A DNA stretch of 64,000 nucleotides from Magnetospirillum sp. UT-4 (GCF_902729435.1 NZ_LR746521.1:25011-89010); one strand, 5' to 3'. Positions 1 to 9,597 are shown, counted from the first letter of the stretch. A program made the numbers and translations. The notes: generated from the sequence alone by a model not told the origin.

Positions 1-59
1 GGGCGCGCGCCGTCAGGTGCGCTTCGCGACAGCGAAAACCTCTGCGTTTTCAGGTCTTG

Positions 60-133
60 GGCGCGTGGACACGCGCCGCCCTCACCCCGGCTCGCTGACG
101 CTCGCCCCCCTCTCCCGCAGGCGGGCGAGGGGG
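60..133. repeat. Noncoding hairpin-rich stretch at window start
   Basis: The first 258 bases hold no convincing gene. Two hairpins are visible: GGCGCGTG/CACGCGCC at 60-77 with a 2-base loop, and CCCCTCTCCCGC/GCGGGCGAGGGG at 107-132 with one mismatch. The second lies in a C-rich stretch of a type often dispersed between genes in GC-rich proteobacteria. It sits downstream of dnaB (transcribed leftward) and could act as its terminator, but there is no T-run. The dispersed-repeat reading is inference. Confidence 0.4.
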
Positions 134-258
134 CAATTGCCAGCCGAGAATTAAACCGGACAGAAGTGGGTCAAGCCTGGGCATGACGGAAAGGGGGGCA
201 CAACCGGATGCCGCCTTCCGTTTCATAGCCGCCGGTCCTGGAGCTGCTGGGGTGACCC

Positions 259-1779
259 TCAGAACCCCGGGTCCTGGTAGTGGTCGCCGGTGATGAGGTT
301 GCCGAACTTGGTGAATTCGCCGTGGAACGACAGGCGCACGGTGCCCACGGGGCCGTGGCGCTGCTTGGCGACGATGACCTCGGCGGTGTTCCACACCTCT
401 TCGCAGCGCTGCTGCCATTTGGCGTGGCGCTCGTTGAACTTCTCGGGGGTCTCGTCGGGGCGCTGGCCGGGTTCGGCGCGTTCCAGGTAGTACTGTTCGC
501 GGAACACGAACATGACCACGTCGGCGTCCTGTTCGATGGAGCCCGATTCGCGCAGGTCGGCCAGCTGCGGCCGCTTGTCCTCGCGCTGCTCGACGGCGCG
601 CGACAGCTGCGACAGGGCGATCACCGGGACGTCCAGCTCCTTGGCCAGGGCCTTCAGGCCGCGGGTGATCTCGGAGACCTCCTGCACCCGGTTCTGTTCC
701 GACGACCCGCCCGAGCCGCGCAGCAGCTGCAGGTAGTCGATGACGATCAGGTTCAGCCCGTGCTGGCGCTTGAGCCGCCGCGCCCGGGTGCGCACCGCCG
801 AGATGGAGAGCGCCGGGGTGTCGTCGATGAACAGCGGCAGGCGGTGCAGTTCCTGCGCGGCGGTGACCAGGCGCTCGAATTCGTCGTTGGCCAGCTCGCC
901 CTGGCGGATCTTGTGGCTGGGGATCTCGGCCTGCTCGGCGAGGATGCGGGTGGCCAGCTGCTCGGCCGACATTTCCAGCGAGAAGAAGGCGGTGACCGCG
1001 CCGTCCACCGCCTTGCGGGCGCCCAGCGCGTCGACCTCTTCCCGGTAGGCCTTGGCGGCGTTGAAGGCGATGTTGGTGGCCAGCGAGGTCTTGCCCATGG
1101 ACGGGCGGCCGGCCAGGATCAGCAGGTCCGACGAATGCAGGCCGCCCAGCTTGGTGTCGAGATCGACCAGCCCGGTGGGCACGCCCGACAGCTTGCCCTG
1201 GCGCTTGTGGGCGGCCTCGGCCTGGCGCACCGCCTCGATCAGCACGGCGTTGAAGGTCTCGAAGCCGCCTTCGGTCTGGCCGGTGGTGGCAAGCTCGTAG
1301 AGCTGCGCCTCGGCCTTGCCGATCTGCTCCATGGCCGAGGTCTCGATGGTCGGCTCGAAGGCGTGGTTGACCAGATCCTCGCCCAGGGCGATCAGCTCGC
1401 GGCGCAGGTGCAGGTCGTGGATCAGCTTGCCGTAATCCTCGGCATTGATGATCGAGACCACGGAATTGGCCAGCTGGGCCAGATAGGCGGTGCCGCCGAT
1501 CTCGGCCAGGCCGCCGTCGCTCTCGAAATAGGTCTTCAGGGTCACCGGATTGGCGATCTGGCCGCGCTCGACCAGCTTGGCGCAGGCGGCGAAGATGCGC
1601 CCGTGCGCCGGCTCGGCGAAGTGTTCCGGGCGCAGGAACTCGGCCACCTTCTCGAAGGCGCGGTTGTTCAGCAGCAACGCCCCCAGCAACGCCTGCTCGG
1701 CCTCGAAATTGTGGGGTGGCGTGCGGAACGTCGCGCCCTCGTTGGAAGGTGCGCCGCCGAAGGGGATGACGGATGACAT
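259..1779 (-). CDS. dnaB: Replicative DNA helicase DnaB
   Basis: This is the hexameric 5'-3' helicase that unwinds DNA ahead of the replisome. The 506-residue product has the usual DnaB layout: an N-terminal primase-interacting domain beginning near the PHNFEAEQALLGALL motif, then a RecA-like ATPase with Walker A GRPSMGKTS around residue 225, a Walker B region at LIVIDYLQLL, and the ALSQLSRAVEQR and QDADVVMF motifs. Length is normal for the family. I chose the start at MSSVIPFGG; an upstream in-frame Met adds 18 unconserved residues. It is transcribed leftward and is separated from the upstream response regulator by about 100 bases. Confidence 0.96.
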   Translation of the reverse strand: MSSVIPFGGAPSNEGATFRTPPHNFEAEQALLGALLLNNRAFEKVAEFLRPEHFAEPAHGRIFAACAKLVERGQIANPVTLKTYFESDGGLAEIGGTAYLAQLANSVVSIINAEDYGKLIHDLHLRRELIALGEDLVNHAFEPTIETSAMEQIGKAEAQLYELATTGQTEGGFETFNAVLIEAVRQAEAAHKRQGKLSGVPTGLVDLDTKLGGLHSSDLLILAGRPSMGKTSLATNIAFNAAKAYREEVDALGARKAVDGAVTAFFSLEMSAEQLATRILAEQAEIPSHKIRQGELANDEFERLVTAAQELHRLPLFIDDTPALSISAVRTRARRLKRQHGLNLIVIDYLQLLRGSGGSSEQNRVQEVSEITRGLKALAKELDVPVIALSQLSRAVEQREDKRPQLADLRESGSIEQDADVVMFVFREQYYLERAEPGQRPDETPEKFNERHAKWQQRCEEVWNTAEVIVAKQRHGPVGTVRLSFHGEFTKFGNLITGDHYQDPGF

Positions 1780-1881
1780 GCCGCGAAGGGTAGACCGGAT
1801 CGCCCGTCCGCGGGGAGGGGGATTCTTGTCCACAGGGTGTGGAACCCGGGGAAGGCGGGGCGTGGCGGCGGCAACCGGGCC

Positions 1882-2244
1882 TTACGCCGTCAGTTCCCTG
1901 ACGGCGGCGACCAGCTGGATGGCCTGGAAGGGCTTCGACAGGATGCGGCCGGACCCGAACCGGGCCGGCAGGATGTCGCGGCCATAGCCGGTGAGGAAGA
2001 CATAGGGGATGCCGCGGGCGGCAAGGATATCGGCCACCGGAAAGATGTCCTCTCCCCGGACGTTGACATCCAGGAGGGCGACGTCCATCCGCTCGTTGCA
2101 GGCCGCGTCGAGCGCCTGGTCGAGGCGGCCGAACGGCCCGACCACGTCGTATCCCGCGTCCTCAAGGGCCATCTCCAGGCCCATTGCCACCATCATCTCG
2201 TCCTCGATCACCAGCACGCGCCGGCCGGTACTCTCGCGTTTCAT
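1882..2244 (-). CDS. Single-domain response regulator
   Basis: A 120-residue stand-alone receiver domain. The acidic pocket (IEDE near residue 14), the phospho-acceptor Asp in ALLDVNV near residue 56, the Thr/Gly of FLTGYG and the conserved Lys of SKPF are all present. There is no output domain. Its ATG overlaps the stop of the upstream CheB/CheR/kinase gene (2241-2244, ATGA), so the two are translationally coupled and this is probably the kinase's cognate receiver. Such receivers following HWE-family kinases often act as phosphate sinks or anti-anti-sigma-type regulators; which applies here cannot be told. Confidence 0.9.
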   Translation of the reverse strand: MKRESTGRRVLVIEDEMMVAMGLEMALEDAGYDVVGPFGRLDQALDAACNERMDVALLDVNVRGEDIFPVADILAARGIPYVFLTGYGRDILPARFGSGRILSKPFQAIQLVAAVRELTA

Positions 2245-5200
2245 GGGGAAACCCCTTCCGTGTGCTGGATGATCTCGGCGGTCGCGGGGATGACGAGCGT
2301 GACCACAACCCCTTCCGGCCGGTAGTCGATGGCGGCGCGCCCTCCCAGCTCGAAGTCGAGACTGCGCCGGATCAGCTCGCTCCCCAAACCCGTGCGTTCC
2401 GGCGGTTCCACCGGGGGGCCGCCCGATTCCGTCCAGGTCAGCACCAGGTCACGGCCATTCTTGCCGGTGTCGAACGCCCATTCCACCCGCAACCGGCCGA
2501 TCCTGTTGGCGAAGGCCCCGTACTTCACCGCGTTGGTGGCGAGTTCATGAATGACGATGCCCAGCGTCGTCGCCACCTGCGGCCGCAGTTCGACCTTCGG
2601 CCCGTTAAGGCTGGCGCGCGCCGCGTCGAGGATGAAGGCGTCCAGTTCGGCCTGCAGCAGCTCGGCCAGGTCGACGTCGGACCATTCCTTGGCGGACAGG
2701 ATGTCATGGGTCTTGGCCAGGCCGTGGATGCGGCCGACGAATCCTTCGGCGAATTCCGCCACGCTGGTGCTGCGCCGTGCCATCTGGGCCGCCATGGACG
2801 CCACCACCGAAAGGATGTTCTTGACCCGATGGTTGAGCTCGGCCACCAGCAGCCGCTGGCGTTCCTCGGCCTTGACCATGTCGCTGACGTTGAGGAAGGT
2901 GATGATCGCCCCGTTCACCTTGTCGTACATGGTCTCGTAGGGGACGATCCGCATCAGGTAGTGGGCGCTGCCGTCGCGGCGAACCACCCGCCGCTCCAAG
3001 GGTTCCGACGTGCCCAGCACCTTGTGGACGTCCTCGACCAGACCGTCATAGTCGATGTGGCTGACGATATCGGCCAGCGACCGGCCGCGGTCGGTGGAAA
3101 TCAGCTTGTAGATGGCATTCATCGCCGGGGTGAAGTTGCGGATGACGAGGTCGCCATCGAGGAAAATCGTGGCGATGCGGGTGATGTCGAGCAGGTTCCG
3201 CAGGTCGGCGCTGGCACGGTCGAGCTCATCGACCTTGCTGGCCAGCTCCGCATTGACCGTCGACATTTCCTCGTTGATGGATTGCAGCTCTTCCTTGGAT
3301 GATTCCAGTTCCTCGTTGGACGACTGAAGTTCCTCGTTGAGGGACAGCAGTTCCTCGTTGCTGGACTTCAGCTCCTCCGTCGCCGTCTCGTACTCCTCCA
3401 CGGTGGTCTGCAGCCGCTCGCGGGTCTGGTTCAGATCCTGCTCGAGATGAAGGAGGGCGCCGTCGCGGTCGGCGGCGCGGGCCAGTTCCGCCTTGGCGAT
3501 TTCCTCGGAACTGCGGGCCGATCCGATGTCGGTGAAGATGATGAGCCAGAATGGCTGCCCGTCGATCTCGGGCAAGGGCTCGACGGCGATGTCCACCGTC
3601 TGGATGTCGCCGTCGATCTGCACCGCGACGGCGTCGCGCCGCGCCGGCCGCCCGCTTTCCTGGACTTCGCGCAGGGCCGAACGCAACGGCAGGTTCAGCC
3701 CGCCGCGCGCCATGGCCAGCAGGTTGCGGGTGGGCGCTCCCGCCGGCGCCTCGAGATACTTGCCGGTCCGTGCCGAGTAGTGGATGACCTCGCCGTCCCG
3801 GTTGACCAGGATATGGGCCGGGGCATAGCGCTCGAGGACGCGGCGTTCGAGTTGCCGCACCACGTCGTCGCCCTTGCTGGCGCGGGCCGGCACCGGCGGG
3901 CGCGACGGACGCGGGCTGCCGGGCGTGCTGGCAAGCGCCATGGCCGGCAGGCGCGAGGGGCTGTCCTTGCGCTGATAGATCCGGAACTTCTTGTCCAGCG
4001 GGGCGAACAGGCTGCCGTGCTGGGTCAGGTTCTCGGCGTTGCCGAGGAACAGGTAGCCGCCGCGACGAAGGGCGTAGTGGAAGACCGGAATGACCTGCGA
4101 CTGAAGCTCGGCGTTGAAGTAGATCAGCAGGTTCCGGCACGACACCAGGTCGATCTGCGAGAACGGCGGGTCGCGCAAGATGTTCTGCGGCGAGAACAGG
4201 CAGCACTCCCTGATCTCCGGCGTCACGGTGTAGCTTTCGCCGTCACGGACGAAGAACCGGGCCAGACGTTCCGGCGACACCGAGGTGAGCAGATTCGCCG
4301 GGTAACGGCCGAGGCGGGCGATGGTCAGGGCCTCCTCGTCGATATCGGTGGCGAAGATCTGCAGGCGCGGCGCCGACATCGAATTGCCCGCCATCTCGCG
4401 CAACAGGATGGCCAGGGAATACACCTCCTCGCCGGTGGCGCAGCCCGACACCCAGACCCGGACGGCATCGGTGCTTCCCTTGCCTTCCAGGATCTTCGGT
4501 ATCACCAGCTCGGCAAGGCGTCCGAAGGCTTCGCCGTCCCGGAAGAAGCCGGTGACGCCGATCAGCAGATCGCGGAACAGGGCCAGCGCCTCGTTCTCAT
4601 CCGTCCGGATCAGCTGAACGTAGCCCGGCAGGTCCGTCACCTGATGCACCTTCATCCGGCGTTCGACCCGCCGCAGGAAGGTCTTGTCCTTGTAGCGGCT
4701 GAAATCGTGCCCTGTACGCTGCTGAAGCGCCGCGTAGATCGCGGTCTTGGCATCCTCGACCACAGCCCGCTGTTCGGCGATGTCGTGCCGGCTGCTCAGG
4801 CCCATGTGGCCGATGAACCCGGCGAAGCCGTCCGCCAGTTCCTCGATCGATACCACCCGGTCCACGTAGCCGGTGCCGATGGCGGCCTGGGGCATGCCCG
4901 GGTAGCTGGGGCCGTCGCCGCCGCGGCCCTGGGCGAAGGTCACCCCCCCGGCCTCGCGCACCGCCTTCAGGCCGAGCGCGCCGTCGCTGCCGGTTCCCGA
5001 CAGGATCACGGCAATGGCCCGTTCGCCGAATTCTCTGGCCAGCGAGGCGAGCAGGATGTCCACCGGATTGCGTTCGTTGTGGCGCGGCTTGAGCACCAGG
5101 CGGCCATCGACGACGGTCAGCACGGAAACCGGGGAATTGAGGTAGACGTGGCCCGGCTGGATGCACTCACCGTCCCGCGCGGTGACGGTCGGCATGGTGG

Positions 5201-5372
5201 TGACGCGACCGATGATCTCGGGCATCAGGCTGTCGCGGTCGGGTGCCAGATGGGTGACGACGATGAAGGCGGCATGCGGTTCGGGGGGCATCCTTCGGAA
5301 CAGCGCCGTCAATGCCTCGACACCGCCGGCGGATGCACCGATGCCGACGACGGCAAAGGCGGGATCGGCCAT
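2241..5372 (-). CDS. CheB-CheR-PAS-HWE histidine kinase hybrid
   Basis: A 1043-residue multidomain signalling protein. The N-terminus is a CheB methylesterase domain with the catalytic set visible: Ser14 in GIGASAGG, His41 in VVTHLAPD, and an Asp in GTGSDGALG near residue 130. Next is a CheR methyltransferase domain (VSGCATGEEVYSLAI, the SAM-binding segment). A PAS-like segment, a long coiled coil of repeated SSNEEL/SINEE units, and a second PAS follow. The C-terminus is a kinase with LNHRVKNIL as the H-box and HELATNAVKYGAF as the N-box, typical of the HWE/HisKA_2 group. I started at MADPAFAVVG; an upstream Met would add 67 unrelated residues. The ligand is unknown, and it may be a non-chemotactic general stress or light sensor. 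Confidence 0.93.
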   Translation of the reverse strand: MADPAFAVVGIGASAGGVEALTALFRRMPPEPHAAFIVVTHLAPDRDSLMPEIIGRVTTMPTVTARDGECIQPGHVYLNSPVSVLTVVDGRLVLKPRHNERNPVDILLASLAREFGERAIAVILSGTGSDGALGLKAVREAGGVTFAQGRGGDGPSYPGMPQAAIGTGYVDRVVSIEELADGFAGFIGHMGLSSRHDIAEQRAVVEDAKTAIYAALQQRTGHDFSRYKDKTFLRRVERRMKVHQVTDLPGYVQLIRTDENEALALFRDLLIGVTGFFRDGEAFGRLAELVIPKILEGKGSTDAVRVWVSGCATGEEVYSLAILLREMAGNSMSAPRLQIFATDIDEEALTIARLGRYPANLLTSVSPERLARFFVRDGESYTVTPEIRECCLFSPQNILRDPPFSQIDLVSCRNLLIYFNAELQSQVIPVFHYALRRGGYLFLGNAENLTQHGSLFAPLDKKFRIYQRKDSPSRLPAMALASTPGSPRPSRPPVPARASKGDDVVRQLERRVLERYAPAHILVNRDGEVIHYSARTGKYLEAPAGAPTRNLLAMARGGLNLPLRSALREVQESGRPARRDAVAVQIDGDIQTVDIAVEPLPEIDGQPFWLIIFTDIGSARSSEEIAKAELARAADRDGALLHLEQDLNQTRERLQTTVEEYETATEELKSSNEELLSLNEELQSSNEELESSKEELQSINEEMSTVNAELASKVDELDRASADLRNLLDITRIATIFLDGDLVIRNFTPAMNAIYKLISTDRGRSLADIVSHIDYDGLVEDVHKVLGTSEPLERRVVRRDGSAHYLMRIVPYETMYDKVNGAIITFLNVSDMVKAEERQRLLVAELNHRVKNILSVVASMAAQMARRSTSVAEFAEGFVGRIHGLAKTHDILSAKEWSDVDLAELLQAELDAFILDAARASLNGPKVELRPQVATTLGIVIHELATNAVKYGAFANRIGRLRVEWAFDTGKNGRDLVLTWTESGGPPVEPPERTGLGSELIRRSLDFELGGRAAIDYRPEGVVVTLVIPATAEIIQHTEGVSP

Positions 5373-5577
5373 CACCAACTCCCGACTGGAATATTCAAGC
5401 TCGGATACGGGATCCGAAGCACGGCGGAAGACCCACAAATAGCGATTATAGTTCGCAGCCTGACCATCCGATACGGATAAAGCAGAACTATGGCAGGGGG
5501 CATAGAGGATTGCCACCCCGTCGGAGCGGGGGAATGGTGGAACGCCCGCATGCGTTCCTGCGGGTTCACCCATTCGC

Positions 5578-5605
5578 GGCCCTCGCGGCAGGTGCCGCGA
5601 GGGCC
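5578..5605 (-). terminator. Strong hairpin after cusF
   Basis: GGCCCTCGCGGCA at 5578-5590 pairs perfectly with TGCCGCGAGGGCC at 5593-5605, a 13-bp stem with a 2-base spacer, just past the cusF stop. There is no T-tract, so it may be Rho-assisted or protect a 3' end. It marks the end of the cus operon. Confidence 0.6.
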
Positions 5606-5618
5606 GGGCAGGGGGGCG

Positions 5619-5957
5619 CTATTTTCGGGTCAGGCCGGTGATCATGTAGATGCCGTCGCCGCCGCGTGCGAGCTCGAAGTCGATCCGGTCGCCGGCCTTG
5701 ACCCGGGACAGGTCGATGCCGTCCGCCACCGCGAAGTCCATGGTCATGGCCGGCCAACCCAGGGCCTTGATGGGGGCGTGGGTCACCTTGACCTGGCGCG
5801 CATCGGCCCGGACCGCGTCCACGGTGCCGCTGCCGGCCACCGCCGGCTGCTTCTGCGCCATGTGGCCGTCGCCGTGGCCGGACATGGAATGGCCCGATTG
5901 GGCGAAGGCCGGTACGGCGGCGACGGCGAGGATGGATGCGAGGATGATGGTCTTCAT
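5619..5957 (-). CDS. cusF: Periplasmic Cu/Ag-binding chaperone CusF
   Basis: A 112-residue secreted protein with a clear signal peptide (MKTIILASILAVAAVPAFAQ). The mature part has a His/Met-rich leader followed by a CusF OB-fold, including the KVTHAPIKALGWPAMTMDF segment that carries the His, Trp and two Met ligands used for Cu(I)/Ag(I). CusF delivers metal to the CusCBA efflux pump in the periplasm. It is the last gene of the minus-strand efflux cluster, but is separated from cusA by about 450 bases that hold a GIY-YIG gene on the other strand. The same domain is also fused to the end of the CusB-like protein here. Confidence 0.92.
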   Translation of the reverse strand: MKTIILASILAVAAVPAFAQSGHSMSGHGDGHMAQKQPAVAGSGTVDAVRADARQVKVTHAPIKALGWPAMTMDFAVADGIDLSRVKAGDRIDFELARGGDGIYMITGLTRK

Positions 5958-6010
5958 GTCGATGTCTCCGGTCTGTCAAGTTAGCGAGGGGTTAATTCCC
6001 ATGGACATAG

Positions 6011-6042
6011 CTTCGTCATGCCCGCGAAAGCGGGCATCCATT
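6011..6042. repeat. Left palindromic repeat flanking GIY-YIG gene
   Basis: A palindromic unit with core ATGCCCGCGAAAGCGGGCAT. It is matched by an inverted, nearly identical copy at 6371-6403 (about 27 of 30 positions). Such units are common dispersed intergenic palindromes in proteobacteria; here the two copies bracket one gene. Confidence 0.75.
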
Positions 6043-6059
6043 CCGGCGGTAGGGCCGCT

Positions 6060-6359
6060 ATGAGCGCGATGACGAGGCGCCCTTGCGTATACATTCTGGC
6101 CAATAGGCGAAACGGCACCCTGTATATCGGGGTGACCAGCGACGTCATCCGGCGCATCTGGGAACACAAGACAGATGCTGTTGAAGGTTTTACCAAGACT
6201 TATGGCGTCCATATGTTGGTGTATTACGAGATGCACGAAACCATGCCAGATGCCATTCTTCGAGAGAAGCAAATGAAGAAATGGAACAGGGCGTGGAAGA
6301 TAGAAATGATCCAGCGTTTTAATCCACAATGGCGTGATCTTTACGACGATATCATCTGA
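6060..6359 (+). CDS. GIY-YIG family endonuclease-like protein
   Basis: A 99-residue small GIY-YIG domain protein of the UPF0213/YhbQ-like type. VYILANRRNGTLYIGVTSDVIRR carries the paired Tyr motifs (YIL...LYIG) and the following Arg; REKQMKKWNRAWKIEMI is the usual downstream helix. I placed the start at MSAMTRRP, because an earlier in-frame ATG lies inside the flanking palindrome. It is on the opposite strand to the surrounding cus genes and sits between two inverted copies of a palindromic repeat, suggesting it arrived as a unit. DNA cleavage is expected from the family; its biological role is unknown. Confidence 0.85.
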   Translation: MSAMTRRPCVYILANRRNGTLYIGVTSDVIRRIWEHKTDAVEGFTKTYGVHMLVYYEMHETMPDAILREKQMKKWNRAWKIEMIQRFNPQWRDLYDDII

Positions 6360-6370
6360 AGGCCACCACC

Positions 6371-6403
6371 GTATGGATGCCCGCTTTTGCGGGTATGACG
6401 AAC
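6371..6403. repeat. Right palindromic repeat flanking GIY-YIG gene
   Basis: Inverted copy of the unit at 6011-6042, starting just 11 bases after the GIY-YIG stop codon and ending six bases before the cusA stop. Core ATGCCCGCTTTTGCGGGTAT forms a hairpin with one wobble, and may also serve as a terminator for both convergent genes. Confidence 0.75.
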
Positions 6404-6408
6404 CAAAA

Positions 6409-9400
6409 TTACCCACTTGGAAATCCGGATTGGGAGCACTGGCCAAGGGCGCCCTTGGACGATGGCGTGGGGTTGCGGATGGCGTCGAGCCGGTTGACCA
6501 GCACGAACACCGCGGGAATGACGAAAAGGGTGAGCAGGGTGGCGGTGGCCATGCCGCCGACCATGGGGGCGGCGATGCGGCGCATGACGTCCGAACCGGT
6601 GCCGGCGCCGTACATGATCGGCAACAGGCCGGCGAAGATGGTGGCGACCGTCATCAGCTTGGGGCGCAGGCGCAGGAGGGCGCCTTCGCGCACCGCATCA
6701 AGGACGTCCTCCATGCCGACCGGCCGCCCCTCCTCGGCGGCTTTGGCGCGGCGCTTGTCCAGTGCCAGGTTCAGGTAGACCTGCATGATGATGGCGGTTT
6801 CCACCGCAACGCCGGCCAGGGCGATGAAGCCCACCACCACCGCCACCGACAGGTCGAAATCCAGCAGCCACAGCAGCCAGAACCCGCCCGACAGCGCCAC
6901 CGGCAGGGTGACCATGATCACCGCCACGTCGATGGCGCGACCGAAGGCCAGGTAAAGCAGGACGACGATCAGCAGCACCGCCACCGGCACGATCATCCCC
7001 AGCCGCTTCTCGGCCCGTTCCAGGAATTCGAACGGGCCCGACCAGGCGACCGAATAGCCGGCGGGCAACTGCACCTGCTGCGCCACCACGCGGCGGGCCT
7101 CCTGGACGTATCCGCCCAGGTCGCGGCCGGCGATGTCCACATAGATCCAGCCGTTGAGCCGGGCGTCCTCGGAACGGATCATCCCCGGCCCGTCGGCTAT
7201 GGCGATGCGGGCGACGTCGCCCAGGGCGATATGGGCGCCCGAGGGCGTGACCATGGGCAGCTCGCGGATGGCCTCGATGCTGGTGCGGTCGTCGTGGGGA
7301 TAGCGGATGTTGATGGGATAGCGTTCCAGCCCCTCCACCGTCTCCGAGACGCGCATGCCGCCGATGGCGGTGCGGATCACGTCCTGGACGTCGGCGATGG
7401 ACAGGCCGTGGCGGGCGGCGGCCCGGCGGTCGATATCGACGTCGAGGTAGCGTCCGCCCACGGTGCGCTCGGCATAGGCCGAGGCGGTGCCGGGCACCGT
7501 CTGCACCACCTTCTCGATCTCCGCCGTGATGCGGCCGATCTGCTCGAGATCGGGGCCCGCCACCTTGATCCCCACCGGGGTCTTCACCCCGGTCGCCAGC
7601 ATGTCGAGCCGGTTCTTGATGGGCATGATCCACACATTGGTGACGCCGGGCACCTGGACCAGCTTGTCCAGCTCGTCGCGGATCGTCCGCATGGTCACGC
7701 CGGGGCGCCATTGGTCCTTCGGCTTCAGGCGCACCGTGGTTTCGACCATGGTCAGCGGCGCCGGGTCGGTGGCGGTTTCGGCCCGGCCGACCTTGCCGTA
7801 GACGGTCTCCACCTCGGGCAGGGTGCGGATCAGGCGGTCGGTCTGCTGCAAAATTTCCCCCGCCTTGCCGATGGAAACGGCGGGCAACAGGCTGGGCATG
7901 TAAAGGATGTCGCCCTCGTCCAGCTCGGGCATGAACTCGGTGCCCAGCTGGGCGATGGGGACGAGGGTGGACGCCGTCACCACCAACGCGGCGGCCACCA
8001 TCATCACCGGATTGCGGACCACACCGCCCAGCAGCGGCCGGTACATCCAGATGAAGACCCGGCTGATGGGGTTCCTGTGCTCGGGGATGATGCTGCGGCC
8101 GCGGATGAACCAGCCCATCAGCACCGGCACCAGGGTGATGGACAGGATGGACGCCGCCGCCATGGCGTAGGTCTTGGTGAAGGCCAGCGGCTTGAACATG
8201 CGGCCTTCCTGCGCCTCAAGGGCGAACACCGGCACGAAGCTGAGCGTGATGATGAGGAGCGAGAAGAACAGCGCCGGCCCGACCTCGCAGGTGGCCTCGG
8301 CCACCACCTTCCAGCGGTTCTCGCTGGTCAGCGGCGTCTGCTCGATCTTGCGGTGCAGGTTCTCGATCATGACGATGGCGGCGTCCACCATGGCGCCGAT
8401 GGCGATGGCGATGCCGCCCAGCGACATGATGTTGGCGTTGATCCCCTGCAGCCGCATGACCAGGAAGGCGGCCAGCAGGCTGACGGGCAGGAACAGCACC
8501 ACCACCAGCGACGAGCGCAGGTGCAGCAGGAAGGCGGCGCAGACCAGCACCACCACCAGCATCTCCTCGACCAGCTTGTGGGACAGGTTGTCGATGGCCC
8601 GCTCGATCAGGCCCGAGCGGTCATAGGTGATCACCACCTCGACGCCCTTGGGCAGGCTGGCCTTCAGATCGTCCAGCTTGGCCTTCACGGCGGCGATGGT
8701 GGCAAGGGCGTTTTCGCCCCAGCGCATGATGATGACGCCGCCCACGGCCTCGCCCTGGCCGTCCAGCTCGCCGATGCCGCGCCGCAGTTCCGGCCCCAGG
8801 CGGATGGCGGCCACGTCGGACAAAAGAACCGGCGTGCCGCCGGGGCTGGCCTTGAGCGGGATGGCTTCCAGGTCGGCGGGCTCGTCGATGTAGCCGCCGG
8901 CGCGGACCATGTATTCGGCCTCGGCCATCTCGATCACCGAACCGCCGGTCTCCTGGTTGGCCTTCTGCACGGCGGCCTTCACCGCCGACAGCGGCAGGCC
9001 GTAGGCGCGCAGGCGCAGCGGATCGACGACGATCTGGTACTGCTTGACCATGCCGCCGATGGTGGCGACCTCGGAGACGCCGGAAACCGTCTGCAGCTCG
9101 TATTTCAGGAACCAGTCCTGGATGGAACGCAGCTGCGACAGGTCGTGCGCGCCGGTGCGGTCGACCAGGGCGTACTGGAACACCCAGCCGACGCCGGTGG
9201 CGTCCGGCCCGAGCGCCGGCCTGGCCCCCTCGGGCAGCCGCGGCGTCACCTGCGACAGGTATTCCAGCACCCGCGACCGGGCCCAATAGAGATCGGTCCC
9301 ATCCTCGAAGATGATGTAGACGTAGCTGTCGCCGAACATGGAATAGCCGCGCACGGTCCGCGCCCCGGGCACCGCCAGCATGGCCGTGGTCAGCGGATAG

Positions 9401-9597
9401 GTGACCTGGTCCTCGACCACCTGCGGCGCCTGGCCGGGATAGGAGGTCTTGACGATGACCTGGACGTCGGACAGATCGGGCAGGGCGTCGACCGGAGTGC
9501 TGCGCAGCGCCCAGCCGCCGCCGACCACCAGCAGCGCCGTCATCATCACGATGAGGAACCGGTTGGCCAGCGACCAGCGGATGATGGCGGCGATCAT
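6409..9597 (-). CDS. cusA: Heavy-metal RND efflux pump CusA/CzcA
   Basis: A 1062-residue inner-membrane proton-driven antiporter of the HME-RND family, which exports Cu(I)/Ag(I) through a CusB adaptor and an outer-membrane channel. The N-terminal transmembrane helix (RFLIVMMTALLVVGGGWALRS), the two large periplasmic loops, and the central GGIAIAIGAMVDAAIVMIEN and C-terminal GFIALAGVAVETAIIMQVYLN helices typical of CusA/CzcA are visible. Length is normal. The start overlaps the cusB stop by 4 bases, so the pair is translationally coupled. Copper/silver rather than zinc/cobalt is inferred from the two CusF domains in the cluster. Confidence 0.95.
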   Translation of the reverse strand: MIAAIIRWSLANRFLIVMMTALLVVGGGWALRSTPVDALPDLSDVQVIVKTSYPGQAPQVVEDQVTYPLTTAMLAVPGARTVRGYSMFGDSYVYIIFEDGTDLYWARSRVLEYLSQVTPRLPEGARPALGPDATGVGWVFQYALVDRTGAHDLSQLRSIQDWFLKYELQTVSGVSEVATIGGMVKQYQIVVDPLRLRAYGLPLSAVKAAVQKANQETGGSVIEMAEAEYMVRAGGYIDEPADLEAIPLKASPGGTPVLLSDVAAIRLGPELRRGIGELDGQGEAVGGVIIMRWGENALATIAAVKAKLDDLKASLPKGVEVVITYDRSGLIERAIDNLSHKLVEEMLVVVLVCAAFLLHLRSSLVVVLFLPVSLLAAFLVMRLQGINANIMSLGGIAIAIGAMVDAAIVMIENLHRKIEQTPLTSENRWKVVAEATCEVGPALFFSLLIITLSFVPVFALEAQEGRMFKPLAFTKTYAMAAASILSITLVPVLMGWFIRGRSIIPEHRNPISRVFIWMYRPLLGGVVRNPVMMVAAALVVTASTLVPIAQLGTEFMPELDEGDILYMPSLLPAVSIGKAGEILQQTDRLIRTLPEVETVYGKVGRAETATDPAPLTMVETTVRLKPKDQWRPGVTMRTIRDELDKLVQVPGVTNVWIMPIKNRLDMLATGVKTPVGIKVAGPDLEQIGRITAEIEKVVQTVPGTASAYAERTVGGRYLDVDIDRRAAARHGLSIADVQDVIRTAIGGMRVSETVEGLERYPINIRYPHDDRTSIEAIRELPMVTPSGAHIALGDVARIAIADGPGMIRSEDARLNGWIYVDIAGRDLGGYVQEARRVVAQQVQLPAGYSVAWSGPFEFLERAEKRLGMIVPVAVLLIVVLLYLAFGRAIDVAVIMVTLPVALSGGFWLLWLLDFDLSVAVVVGFIALAGVAVETAIIMQVYLNLALDKRRAKAAEEGRPVGMEDVLDAVREGALLRLRPKLMTVATIFAGLLPIMYGAGTGSDVMRRIAAPMVGGMATATLLTLFVIPAVFVLVNRLDAIRNPTPSSKGALGQCSQSGFPSG

